Of a stretch of DNA of 64,000 nucleotides, positions 17,222 to 25,634 are shown piece by piece. How positions within the stretch are numbered: position 1 is the stretch's first letter; each line of letters opens with the position of its first letter. The position numbers and the translations under genes were made by a program. The notes below the pieces were generated by a model. The model made no database searches. It was not told where the DNA came from and was given only the letters and a program-made list of their open reading frames with translations. The DNA comes from Lederbergia wuyishanensis (lineage in GTDB: Bacteria > Bacillota > Bacilli > Bacillales > Bacillaceae_C), in NCBI RefSeq assembly GCF_022900255.1, contig NZ_JALIRM010000019.1, positions 1-64,000 of the forward strand, written 5' to 3'.

Positions 17222-18232
17222 ATGTTGAAAATTGGAGTTGTTGGAACAGGCTGGATTGCTACTCGCCATATGGATGCACTCATTAAGGAAGAGGGCGTTC
17301 AAATAGCGGCAGTATGCGATATCAATGAAAAAAGGGTTCAAGAGATAGCTAGCAAATATGGTGTTGTTCCATTCACGGATTATGTGCAAATGTTTAATGA
17401 AAGTAATCTGGACATGGTATTAATCTGTACGCCACCAGGAATTAGGATTGGCCCCATTTCAGAAGCAGCTAAAAGGGGAATTGCATGCTTTATTGAAAAG
17501 CCGCCTGCATTTAATGAAGAGGAAGCAGTAGAGATTAATAGAGTAATAGAAGAAACAGGCATCCTTGCAGGTGTTGGCTTTATGTATCGCTATTCAGGAG
17601 CAGTCGAAAAGGCAAAGGAATTAATAGGTGATACAGCGGTCCCGATTATTCGAAGCGTGTACGTATGTGGATTAGCTATTAATCCAGACTGGCCAAAATG
17701 GTTCTTTAATAAGTCTTTATCAGGAGGTCCTTTATTGGATCAGGCCATCCATGTAATCGATGCATCCAGATACCTTGTTGATCAAACTTCAGGTGATATT
17801 GCAGAACTCCAAGCGTTTGGAAGTAATTTATCCATACCAAAAACGGATGAATTTACAATTGAAGATTCACATGTGTTAAATATTCGTTACAAAAATGGGA
17901 CGATTCAAAATCATACTCAATCGTGGGCAATCAATCCAAATTACGCAAACATAGAACTCATTTCAAATGATTTTCATTTAAAAATCGACTTAAATCCTGA
18001 ACCGTATGCGTATTATAGAAGTAAGTTGACAGGTGTTTATAAAAATACACCAATTCACTATGACTTTAAAGACGAGGATTTCTATGTCACTGAAATGAAA
18101 ACATTTTTAGAAGCGGTAAGAACGAATAATAAAGATCTCATCCGTTCACCTTATTATGATGCGTTAAAAACATTGCGTGTCATGCTTCATGCTAACAAGT
18201 CTGTAGAAGAAAATAAAGGTGTGCTTGTATAA
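17222..18232 (+). CDS. Gfo/Idh/MocA family oxidoreductase (third gene of 15465 operon)
   Basis: A 336-residue oxidoreductase beginning MLKIGVVGTGWIATRHMDAL, with a classical GxGxxA/G dinucleotide loop. AAKRGIACFIEKPPAFNEEEA contains the EKP lysine, and SGGPLLDQAIHVIDASRYL the Asp/His substrate motif. The ATG at 17222 has GGAGG 7 bases upstream; an ATG at 17216 overlaps the previous stop but is too close to that site. With the upstream TIM-barrel protein it forms an oxidoreductase/isomerase pair. Substrate unknown. Confidence 0.92.
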   Translation: MLKIGVVGTGWIATRHMDALIKEEGVQIAAVCDINEKRVQEIASKYGVVPFTDYVQMFNESNLDMVLICTPPGIRIGPISEAAKRGIACFIEKPPAFNEEEAVEINRVIEETGILAGVGFMYRYSGAVEKAKELIGDTAVPIIRSVYVCGLAINPDWPKWFFNKSLSGGPLLDQAIHVIDASRYLVDQTSGDIAELQAFGSNLSIPKTDEFTIEDSHVLNIRYKNGTIQNHTQSWAINPNYANIELISNDFHLKIDLNPEPYAYYRSKLTGVYKNTPIHYDFKDEDFYVTEMKTFLEAVRTNNKDLIRSPYYDALKTLRVMLHANKSVEENKGVLV

Positions 18233-18297
18233 ATGATAAGGCTCTTTTCATAAAATAATAGGAATAAAAATGGGAACTTAAAACTTAGTCATTCCTC

Positions 18298-18399
18298 TGA
18301 GAAAAGAGCAGCATCCTTCATAAGAACCGCTAAATTCACCTTTTAAGGGTAAAAGCCGTTTTCTGGGCTTTTACAAAAACAAGTTTTAGGAAAACAGCC
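18298..18399. repeat. Dispersed intergenic repeat, copy A
   Basis: About 100 bases share blocks with 24134-24236: TGAGAAAAGAGC, ATAAGAA-CGCTA, GGGCTTTTACAAAAACAA and GAAAACAGCC in the same order. GTAAAAGCC (18350-18358) and GGCTTTTAC form a hairpin in this copy. An extra GCTCTTTTC at 18241-18249 pairs with GAAAAGAGC at 18301-18309. Both copies lie downstream of Gfo/Idh/MocA genes. It may belong to a genome-wide intergenic repeat family. The 18233-18597 gap also holds the terminator below and a GCTTTCCGCGGACG tract near 18511, reminiscent of a common Bacillus intergenic repeat; no gene is seen. Confidence 0.6.
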
Positions 18400-18410
18400 A
18401 ATGATTAAGA

Positions 18411-18460
18411 GGCTTTCAAAAAGTCGTAGTAATTGACTTTAGGAAGCCCTTCTTTTTTTA
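18411..18460 (+). terminator. Rho-independent terminator
   Basis: GGCTTTC...AAAAGTC (18411-18424) pairs with GACTTTAGGAAGCC (18435-18448) with small bulges, followed by a T-rich run to 18459. It ends the operon from 15465. Confidence 0.75.
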
Positions 18461-18597
18461 TTTAATTGGCCTTGTTAACTGCCTGTTGATTATCGATGCA
18501 GGTGTTCGCTTTCCGCGGACGTTACGGGGAGTTCACTACTTCCTTTTAGACTAACGTTCTCTTTATTTTCAAACGTATTTGAGTAAACCTTTTAAAA

Positions 18598-19128
18598 CTA
18601 TTCCACTCGATAATAGCCTCTGCAAAAAACTGAGTTCTTCGGTTTAATTGCAATTAAAAATGAATTAATAATATCGGAGGAAGAAATTATTGAGTTTATC
18701 CAACTTATAAATAATAGGATTGATTTGATATTTCCTGATACATAGAACGACATAATGGCAGGCACTACCGATAAAACAATAAAGGGTAAACTCATAAAGA
18801 CCCAAAAACTCGTTTTGGATAGGGTTGCATTTGTATGTAGCCAAAAAAATATTCCTCTAAATGTTAAGCTAATATCACCTTTTTTGTTTATGACAACAAT
18901 GTGAAGATATTCGTGAATGATGAAGACAAAGATACCTATTAGAATAGAAGAGAATATAGTAATATAAGTGAACCAAGTTCCAAAGAAAAAGGGTATCACA
19001 AAGATGGTTATCTGAAGTAGATATACAAACTTCATATAGTGTTTTTGAAACCAATTATTCCGTATGAAAGGAGTCCATTCTGACAAATTCATACTTATCT
19101 GTGGTAATTGTTTAAACCAAAATATCAT
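18598..19128 (-). CDS. DUF3267 family membrane protein, putative zincin
   Basis: A 176-residue protein with four hydrophobic segments. The third carries IFVFIIHEYLHIVVI, an HExxH metal-binding motif inside a membrane helix, as in DUF3267 putative zinc metallopeptidases. The ATG at 19128 has GGAGGAGGGG 7 bases upstream and is preferred over an ATG 33 bases earlier. It stands alone on the minus strand between two terminators and has no evident link to sugar metabolism. Proteolytic activity is not shown; the function is unknown. Confidence 0.8.
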   Translation of the reverse strand: MIFWFKQLPQISMNLSEWTPFIRNNWFQKHYMKFVYLLQITIFVIPFFFGTWFTYITIFSSILIGIFVFIIHEYLHIVVINKKGDISLTFRGIFFWLHTNATLSKTSFWVFMSLPFIVLSVVPAIMSFYVSGNIKSILLFISWINSIISSSDIINSFLIAIKPKNSVFCRGYYRVE

Positions 19129-19282
19129 AAGCGTTCCCCTCCTCCATATAAAAAAATCCATATCTTATGACATTTTAATCCACTAACACTGAGCCGTTAG
19201 TTTAAATTTAACACTTCATTTAGTTTAACATAATATCCCATAAGGTTATTTGGAAAATTCAATCAAATCATTCTGTTAACAT

Positions 19283-19319
19283 AGAAAAAGCACAGTAGAC
19301 CATTTCCTGTGCTTTTTCT
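19283..19319. terminator. Bidirectional terminator
   Basis: AGAAAAAGCACAG (19283-19295) pairs perfectly with CTGTGCTTTTTCT (19307-19319), giving T-runs on both strands. It would stop minus-strand transcription from the GH13 gene. The rest of 19129-19460 shows no gene. Confidence 0.85.
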
Positions 19320-19460
19320 GATGTTGATTTACTTATATTTTGATTACTAAACTAAGGTGAGAAAAGGATATGCCAATTGATGTTTTGTACCCCACAACCG
19401 AATTGTTTGTTTTTTCCTCACTTGTTTTATTTAAAGGACTTATTGGAATGCCCTTTGATT

Positions 19461-21506
19461 CTACAATTCTATTATTGCATAACCGTAACTATCTAACTTA
19501 ATTTGATTTCCTGCAGATTGCTCTTGCCCGAATAATGTCTTCTTCATTTCATAGTTTACAGTGCACTGTTCTTGATCAGGCGAGAGATTAACTACTACAA
19601 GGCGTTTTGCATCACCTCTTGTACGAACAAATGCCATAATTGGTGTTTCTGTAAACAAATATTCTACATCAAATGTATTCCCGAGATACTCTTTCCTAGC
19701 AGCAAATAGTTCTGTGAAGAAATCTCGTAAGACTGGTCCGTCCTGTCTGTAAATTGAAGCATCTTCGTCTCCTTGATAAATCATTGGAATACCGTCGATG
19801 GTAGCCATTAACACCCAAAGTGCTTTCGCTTTTTCAACCCCATAAATAACCGTTGGGCGAGCCTTTTGCCAAACCCATGTTACGGAATCATGATTTCCTA
19901 GAAAACGTAATTTAAGATAGTTTTCAGGTGTCGTTAACATTTGGTGGTTTAGCCATCTTGTTAGGCGACTGGCATATTCATTGGCTTCCAATTTAGATTC
20001 TTCTAATTCAAATAACACACGGTAAAGTGGCATATCATAAAAAATATCAGTATATGGAGCGTAAACCGGTACAGGGTTAAAGTTTTCCGGAGTGACAATC
20101 GGTTTTTTGTTTCTATTCAAAATCCCATCTCTTATTGCTTTTGAAATACTTACTCCAGCCCCTAAACTTGAGCTGCTAGGACGCTTTCCTTCAACAGGAT
20201 TCCAATTCGAAAGGCCGCCCATCGCACAATCAATCCTTGCTCCATCGATATCGAAACGGTCAACATGCTCCTCAACTAATTCAGTTGTATACTTTTGATA
20301 ATCAGGATTGGCCATATCGAATGATAAGCAGTTCCATTCAATTTTTGGCGTGCCATCTCTCCATACAGAAGCCCATTCACGGTGCTCAATGCCTAGTGGA
20401 TCATCTAACTCTGGTCCGTGTGGAACATAGTCAAAAAGCAACGTCATACCTAGGTCATGTAATTTTTCGCTAAAATATTCTACATCCTCATCCGTTCCGT
20501 AACGTGTATCGATGATTCTTTGATCTGTTGGATGATATACGCCTCTATCAAGATGTTCAAATATAGGTAGAATCCAGACGTGATCTATGCCCATTTGCTT
20601 CAGGTTTACCATTTCCTCTGCATACTCGCGCATCGTTTTACGATCTTGGAAACCTGAATCCATCGTCCCGTGCGGGTGACAAGAATAAAGGACTCCCTCT
20701 GTATGTCCATCAGTAGGTGGATTCCAACCTTTTTTCTTATAGAGCTCTCGAATAGGCAGAAACGAATTATTCTGTTCGACAGGCTGAATATATAATTTCC
20801 CGCAATATATTGTCTCTCCTGATTTGATATAACTTTCCAAACAAGCGATATTAACAAAGTGAGCATGTTCACTATCATCTATATAAACGCCACTACTCCA
20901 CTTTTCTTCTTCGTTGATAAATAAAATATTCAGATTGCCTTTATCAGAAACAGTTCGAATTATCGGATTCACAAGCCCGGTTACAACAGGTTTGTAAGGG
21001 GATAGTTCTGATACACGAAATTCATTATGAGGGACATTCCCTGGAAACTCGAAACGTATATCACGTGATGTAATTGATTCACTTATCATGAAAGCCAAAC
21101 CGTTAATAAGTCTAATATTAGAACGAGTATTTTTAACTTTTGTTCCAATTTCCAACGTATCACCATTGATATGATAAATAACCGTTATTTCCAAATCATC
21201 AATTTTATATTCCATATGTAATTCTTGTAAGTGGGTGGAATAACCGGTGAATTCCCACTCAGTGCTAGCTGACTTAAGTGGATCAATAGGCGGCATTTCC
21301 CATGTGTGTAAAGGATCGAGAGAGTGATACTTAAGTCTGCCTAGCTTATATTCTTCATCGCAACCAACATTGATCAGTAGTCCACCTGTTATCCATTCCA
21401 TTGTTTGACTTGTGATACTCAGCAACTGTCCTGTTTGAAGATTAAACTTACATGTAAGACCGCTATTTACTAAAGTTAAAAGCTCCTCTTCACGTGTTAC
21501 TTTCAT
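19461..21506 (-). CDS. GH13 alpha-amylase family enzyme with large N-terminal beta domain
   Basis: A 681-residue protein without a signal peptide, so probably cytoplasmic. Residues 1-260 look like a beta-rich domain resembling carbohydrate-binding or mutarotase-like folds. The GH13 barrel follows: region I DYVPHG (359-364), region II GARIDCA with nucleophile Asp426, region III TPENFNP with acid/base Glu474, and region IV FLGNHD with His539 and Asp540. The catalytic triad is complete. The ATG at 21506 has AAAGGTGG 8 bases upstream. It diverges from a LacI regulator and has an operator in its promoter. Hydrolase, transferase or phosphorylase activity cannot be told apart by eye. Confidence 0.9.
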   Translation of the reverse strand: MKVTREEELLTLVNSGLTCKFNLQTGQLLSITSQTMEWITGGLLINVGCDEEYKLGRLKYHSLDPLHTWEMPPIDPLKSASTEWEFTGYSTHLQELHMEYKIDDLEITVIYHINGDTLEIGTKVKNTRSNIRLINGLAFMISESITSRDIRFEFPGNVPHNEFRVSELSPYKPVVTGLVNPIIRTVSDKGNLNILFINEEEKWSSGVYIDDSEHAHFVNIACLESYIKSGETIYCGKLYIQPVEQNNSFLPIRELYKKKGWNPPTDGHTEGVLYSCHPHGTMDSGFQDRKTMREYAEEMVNLKQMGIDHVWILPIFEHLDRGVYHPTDQRIIDTRYGTDEDVEYFSEKLHDLGMTLLFDYVPHGPELDDPLGIEHREWASVWRDGTPKIEWNCLSFDMANPDYQKYTTELVEEHVDRFDIDGARIDCAMGGLSNWNPVEGKRPSSSSLGAGVSISKAIRDGILNRNKKPIVTPENFNPVPVYAPYTDIFYDMPLYRVLFELEESKLEANEYASRLTRWLNHQMLTTPENYLKLRFLGNHDSVTWVWQKARPTVIYGVEKAKALWVLMATIDGIPMIYQGDEDASIYRQDGPVLRDFFTELFAARKEYLGNTFDVEYLFTETPIMAFVRTRGDAKRLVVVNLSPDQEQCTVNYEMKKTLFGQEQSAGNQIKLDSYGYAIIEL

Positions 21507-21551
21507 TTACATAACCACCTTTTTAAATTTTTATCATAATCTTCTATGAAA

Positions 21552-21579
21552 TTAATAGTGAAAACATTTACATATGCAA
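21552..21579 (-). promoter_or_regulatory. GH13 promoter with operator in the spacer
   Basis: On the minus strand, -35 TTGCAT (21579-21574) and -10 TATTAA (21557-21552) are 16 bases apart. The variant palindrome TGTAAATGTTTTCA (21572-21559) fills the spacer and matches the 14-mer of 21672-21685 at 12 of 14 positions. Repression by the divergent LacI protein is expected. Confidence 0.6.
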
Positions 21580-21662
21580 AAAAAGACAATATATTTACCG
21601 TATTATGTAATATTTTCATATTTTGATATTGAAAAAGTATGATAATTATGATACTTTGATTA

Positions 21663-21685
21663 TACAATAGGTGTAAACGTTTACA
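21663..21685 (+). promoter_or_regulatory. lacI -10 region and perfect 14-bp operator
   Basis: TACAAT at 21663-21668 is a good -10, but its -35 is weak. TGTAAACGTTTACA at 21672-21685 overlaps the expected start site. It is identical to the operator at 9906-9919, consistent with autoregulation of the LacI-family gene. Confidence 0.7.
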
Positions 21686-21718
21686 ACAACTTTTTTACAC
21701 AATGACAAGGTGATAATG

Positions 21719-22732
21719 ATGACAATAACCATTAAAGACGTAGCAAAAGATGCTGGAGTCTCGATTGCTACGGTATCCAGGGTGTTAAATGGAAAAGATA
21801 AAGTAAAACCTTCTACGAAACAGAAGGTGGAACAGTCTATAAAAAAATTAAATTATTTACCGGATTTAACAGCCCAAACGATGGTTTCAAAAAAAACAAA
21901 AACAATTGGATTAATTGTCCCTTCCTTGCACGAATACTGGGCTACGCTTGCTGAAAATATCCAAGAGCAGCTATGGGAATATGGTTATACGGTCATGTTT
22001 TGCGTAAGTGGGTTAGTAGAATCAGGCAAGCTTTTCACATACATCAATTCATTTATCCAGAGAAAAGTAGACGGGATTATTTATTGTGGTCCAGGTTCTG
22101 AACATACATCCTTTATTTTGGAATTATTAGATGGGAAAATTCCAATCGTTGTGTTAGATAGAACTCTCCCTGATGTGAATTCCGTTTATGGAGACCATTT
22201 AGAAGGTGGAAAGATTGGTGCCGAGCATTTAATAAAATTAGGACATAAAGACATTGCGTATGTTGGAGGTCCATTTTCTTCTCCTGAAAGAGAGTTAGGA
22301 TTCAGAAATGGGATGACGCTGCATGGCTTAACCGTTAATGAATCACTGATTAAAAGAGGAGAATTTACATTCGAATGTGGTTTTAACTCGGCGAATGAGT
22401 TATTGGATGGAAAATCTAAATTTACTGCCGTCTGTTGCGGAAACGATTTAATCGCATTCGGTGTTATCGATGCATTAAGGAAAAGAGGAAAAAGAGTTCC
22501 AGAAGATATTGCTATCGTAGGTTATGATGACATTAAAATGGCATCATTGATAAAACCAGAATTAACGACTGTCCGCCAACCTTTAGAAAAAATAGCTATA
22601 GGACTTATCGATTTATTACTTGAGACAATAGATATGCATGACACAAAACAGATAAAAAGCTTAGTGTTTTCAATGGAGCTTATCATTAGAGAGAGTTGTG
22701 GAGCAAGGCAAATGATGGAGCTTTCAAGATAA
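21719..22732 (+). CDS. LacI family transcriptional regulator
   Basis: A 337-residue repressor. The N-terminal helix-turn-helix and hinge are classical: ITIKDVAKDAGVSIATVSR, then VLNG and a YLPDLTAQTMV hinge. The periplasmic-binding-like effector domain runs from KTKTIGLIVPSL to the end, with VVLDRTLPDVNSVYGD, GHKDIAYVGGP and the conserved VPEDIAIVGYDDI. AAGGTG sits 6 bases before the ATG at 21719; GTG 21710 and ATG 21716 are alternatives. It diverges from the GH13 gene; operators in both promoters and before the nagA operon suggest it controls a local regulon. The effector is presumably a sugar. Confidence 0.94.
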   Translation: MTITIKDVAKDAGVSIATVSRVLNGKDKVKPSTKQKVEQSIKKLNYLPDLTAQTMVSKKTKTIGLIVPSLHEYWATLAENIQEQLWEYGYTVMFCVSGLVESGKLFTYINSFIQRKVDGIIYCGPGSEHTSFILELLDGKIPIVVLDRTLPDVNSVYGDHLEGGKIGAEHLIKLGHKDIAYVGGPFSSPERELGFRNGMTLHGLTVNESLIKRGEFTFECGFNSANELLDGKSKFTAVCCGNDLIAFGVIDALRKRGKRVPEDIAIVGYDDIKMASLIKPELTTVRQPLEKIAIGLIDLLLETIDMHDTKQIKSLVFSMELIIRESCGARQMMELSR

Positions 22733-22953
22733 AACCTATTTTTCTTTTGAGGAGGTGATGCTTTATTAAAATACGGAATCACAAAAGTATTAGAAGGGAG
22801 GAAGAGAGAAAAAAAGAAGTCTTCCTAGTGATGTAGGTTTGCGGCCTTTCGATCATGCACTAAGAAGCACTCCATATTAAATTATAGTAAAAGAAACGAC
22901 AATAAACAATGATTCAATACCTGATGGAAACAACAAGGAAGCGAGGATTTGCG

Positions 22954-24054
22954 ATGACAAGATTAAAGGTTGGGATAATCGGATTGGGAGAAGTTGCTCA
23001 AACCGTTCACTTACCGATTTTACAGATGCTATCAGATAAATATGAAATAAGTGCTTTATGTGATATTTCCGTTAAATTATTGGAGAAATTAGGCGAGCAA
23101 TTTCGTGTAGCTAATCTCTATACAGATGCTGTAGAACTGACGAAACAAGAAGATCTTGATGTGGTATTTGTCCTTAATAGCGATGAGTATCATACAGATT
23201 GCGTTGTGGCAGCTGCTGAAAATAAGAAGCATATTTTAGTAGAAAAGCCAATGTGCTTAACGATGGCAGATGCTGATAAAATCATTGAAGCTAGGGATAA
23301 AAATGGCGTTCAAGTAATGGTCGGATACATGAGACGATTCGCACCAGCATTTTTGGAAGGCGTCAAAGAAATCGAGAAGATGGATAAAATTAAATATGCT
23401 AAAGTAAGGGACATTATTGGGCCAAACATTATGATGATTGAACAGTCGCATAATGTGCATCGTTTTAGCGACATCCCTCAATCGGCAATGGAAGACCGAT
23501 GGAGAAGAGCTGCAAGTATGGTTCAAGAAGCGATTGGTGATGCACCTGATGAAATCAAGAATGCTTATCGATTGTTATGTGGATTAAGCAGTCACGATTT
23601 GTCTGCGATGAGAGAACTTATTGGATTTCCGAAACGAGTTGTTTCAGCAGTTCAATGGAATGGCGGCGGTTACATAAATGCCATTTTTGAACATGATGGA
23701 TTCTATACTGCATTTGAGACGGGTGTAGATCAACAAAGAAGATTCGATGCCCATTTAGAAGTTTTCTCAGATACGAAGCAAGTTAAGATCCAATACAATA
23801 CACCATATATTCGCCAATTGCCTACTACTCTGTCAGTAAAAGAAACAATTGGAGAAGCATTCGAAGAAAGAGAATTACGTCCTACATTTAAAGACGCGTA
23901 TGTAGCGGAATTAGAATATTTCTATGATGTAGTGACACAGGGGAAAACACCAAAAACAACTCCAGAAGATTTTAAAGAAGATCTTAAGTTGTTTAATATG
24001 ATCGTTGAAAAAATGCTCGAATCTCATAACCTTGTTAAAGAAGAATCTATTTAA
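22954..24054 (+). CDS. Gfo/Idh/MocA family oxidoreductase
   Basis: A 366-residue oxidoreductase starting MTRLKVGIIGLGEVAQTVHLP. AAENKKHILVEKPMCLTMADA holds the EKP lysine. The C-terminal part is longer than in the other copies in the window; the substrate motif reads CGLSSHDLSAMRELIG, with an SHD in place of the usual DxxxH, so its substrate probably differs. The ATG at 22954 follows GCGAGG by 8 bases; an upstream in-frame ATG at 22909 lacks a ribosome site. No gene is seen between lacI and this start, although GGAGGTGATG at 22751 looks like an orphan ribosome site. Followed by repeat copy B and a dehydrogenase. Confidence 0.9.
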   Translation: MTRLKVGIIGLGEVAQTVHLPILQMLSDKYEISALCDISVKLLEKLGEQFRVANLYTDAVELTKQEDLDVVFVLNSDEYHTDCVVAAAENKKHILVEKPMCLTMADADKIIEARDKNGVQVMVGYMRRFAPAFLEGVKEIEKMDKIKYAKVRDIIGPNIMMIEQSHNVHRFSDIPQSAMEDRWRRAASMVQEAIGDAPDEIKNAYRLLCGLSSHDLSAMRELIGFPKRVVSAVQWNGGGYINAIFEHDGFYTAFETGVDQQRRFDAHLEVFSDTKQVKIQYNTPYIRQLPTTLSVKETIGEAFEERELRPTFKDAYVAELEYFYDVVTQGKTPKTTPEDFKEDLKLFNMIVEKMLESHNLVKEESI

Positions 24055-24133
24055 ACAAGGTCTAGCATTGCTGCTATTCTTAAACTTTAAATTATGAAAA
24101 AGTGATTTCATCGTCAGCCATCAATTGTTCAGA

Positions 24134-24236
24134 TGAGAAAAGAGCTTCGACTCTATAAGAATCGCTAGACGCGGATATTAATTATAAAAGAGAGATTTGG
24201 GCTTTTACAAAAACAACAGACTTTACGAAAACAGCC
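24134..24236. repeat. Dispersed intergenic repeat, copy B
   Basis: Homologous to 18298-18399, sharing TGAGAAAAGAGC, TATAAGAA-CGCTAGA, GGGCTTTTACAAAAACAA and CGAAAACAGCC in order. The internal hairpin seen in copy A is degraded here. It fills most of the gap between the oxidoreductase and the zinc dehydrogenase. Confidence 0.6.
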
Positions 24237-24264
24237 TTAATCAATCAGGTAAAAGGAGAATGAC

Positions 24265-25203
24265 ATGAAAGCTTTTGCTCTAGCCTCTCCAGGGCAATTT
24301 AAAATGTTTGAGAAAGATATACCTCTACCAGGGGACAACGAGATTCAAGTAAAAGTAAAGGTATGTGGAGTATGCTCTTCAGAAGTGGCTGTTTGGAAGG
24401 ATATGGATCCGTCTGAACCACTCTTCCTTGGCCACGAAGTAAGTGGAGAGGTATCGGAAATTGGCAAAAATGTAAAACGGTTTAAAATTGGTGATCGCGT
24501 TACTGTTTTAGCCGAGCAAGGCTTTGCAGAGTACGTATGTGTACATGAGGAACGTGCAGTTCCCCTTTCAGATGATACAACTTACGAATTAGGGTTAGGT
24601 GAACCATTAGCATGTGCAATGAACGCCACTAAAAGGACAAACGTTCAAATCGGTGATACCGTCGCGATTATTGGTTTAGGATTTATGGGACAACTTATTT
24701 TGCAAGGTGTAAAACTAAAAGGTGCAGCTAAGATTATTGCAATCGATACTCGTGAGGAAGCCCTTGAGTTAGCGACAGAACTTGGTGCAACACATATAAT
24801 CAATGCAAAAGAGGATGTCCGTCAAACAATAATGGAAATGACGAATCATCAAGGTGTGGATGTTGTCATAGAGGCTACTGGGACCCAACCAGCATTGGAC
24901 TTGGCAACAGATATAATAAAAATTCGCGGTAGCTTAATAATATATGGTTATCATCAAGGACCGCCGAGAACAATTAACATGCAACAATGGAATTGGAAAG
25001 GATTAGATGTGGTAAATGCACATGAGCGCGATCCTAATGTATATATGGAAGGTATGAAATTAGGAATTAAATTGCTGGAAGAGGGACTCATTAACATGTC
25101 GTCGCTTGTGACCCATATTTATCCATTGGAAGAAGTTAATAAAGCTTTTGAATCCAATGTATCAAAGCCAAGAGGATTCTTTAAAGCAGTAGTTTCCTTA
25201 TGA
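24265..25203 (+). CDS. Zinc-dependent medium-chain alcohol dehydrogenase
   Basis: A 312-residue MDR-family dehydrogenase, shorter than the usual 340-350. Catalytic-zinc residues are recognisable as VCGVCSSEVAVW (Cys), LGHEVSGEV (His-Glu) and GEPLACAM; the coenzyme loop is IIGLGFMGQL. The structural-zinc lobe with four cysteines is absent: the sequence passes directly from GDRVTVLAEQ to GFAEYVCV. It resembles sorbitol/threonine-dehydrogenase-like sugar dehydrogenases. AAAAGGAGAATGAC precedes the ATG. E. coli YcjQ is a dehydrogenase of the same superfamily in an equivalent setting, so oxidation or reduction of a keto-glycoside is a reasonable guess. Confidence 0.88.
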   Translation: MKAFALASPGQFKMFEKDIPLPGDNEIQVKVKVCGVCSSEVAVWKDMDPSEPLFLGHEVSGEVSEIGKNVKRFKIGDRVTVLAEQGFAEYVCVHEERAVPLSDDTTYELGLGEPLACAMNATKRTNVQIGDTVAIIGLGFMGQLILQGVKLKGAAKIIAIDTREEALELATELGATHIINAKEDVRQTIMEMTNHQGVDVVIEATGTQPALDLATDIIKIRGSLIIYGYHQGPPRTINMQQWNWKGLDVVNAHERDPNVYMEGMKLGIKLLEEGLINMSSLVTHIYPLEEVNKAFESNVSKPRGFFKAVVSL

Positions 25204-25326
25204 TTTACACACGGAATAGATGTTTATAAGGGTCTGAAATTAAGGTCGAATAATTAGATTAGTAGAGAACGGCTAAAAAGGTGAGGGACTTTTCTACTAG
25301 AAAAAAAGGTAACTTTTAAAAATGAA

Positions 25327-25390
25327 ACTAGCTTTATGACATATAAACTAGCTATTTTCCATTTACTAAGTTAAGTTTTTTAACTATTAT
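25327..25390 (+). promoter_or_regulatory. ACTAGC direct-repeat activator element and promoter, copy 3
   Basis: ACTAGC at 25327-25332 and 25347-25352 are 20 bases apart; TTTACT begins 15 bases after the second at 25362, and -10 TATTAT lies at 25385-25390 with a 17-base spacer. The spacing is identical to the elements at 6066 and 7976, although the surrounding sequence has diverged. A leader of about 240 bases follows, with a TAAGGGT/ACCCTTA hairpin near 25487-25512. No gene is seen in 25204-25634. Confidence 0.68.
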
Positions 25391-25634
25391 TACTTTACAA
25401 TTAATTTACAAATATTAAGTACATAAAAAGTAATTTCGGTTAATCGGCTTAAGATTATTAAATTTTTAATAGGTACCGACTAGTTGTAAGGGTTTCCAAT
25501 CTCTACCCTTATACGAATGGTTTTAAACCCTATAAGGAGATAGTTATTTAATATTTTTGTAGGGTGATACATTGTTTAGGGGTTTTTGTATTTATTACGG
25601 CTCTACTATTCCAAAAACTTTTGGGAGGGTCAAA

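Noticed and set aside
22733-22953. GGAGGTGATG and a short in-frame stretch after lacI
   Set aside because: The strong ribosome-like site opens only tiny frames (an ATG followed by two codons, or non-ATG frames of about 20 codons) with no recognisable content; could be a decayed gene but not supportable.
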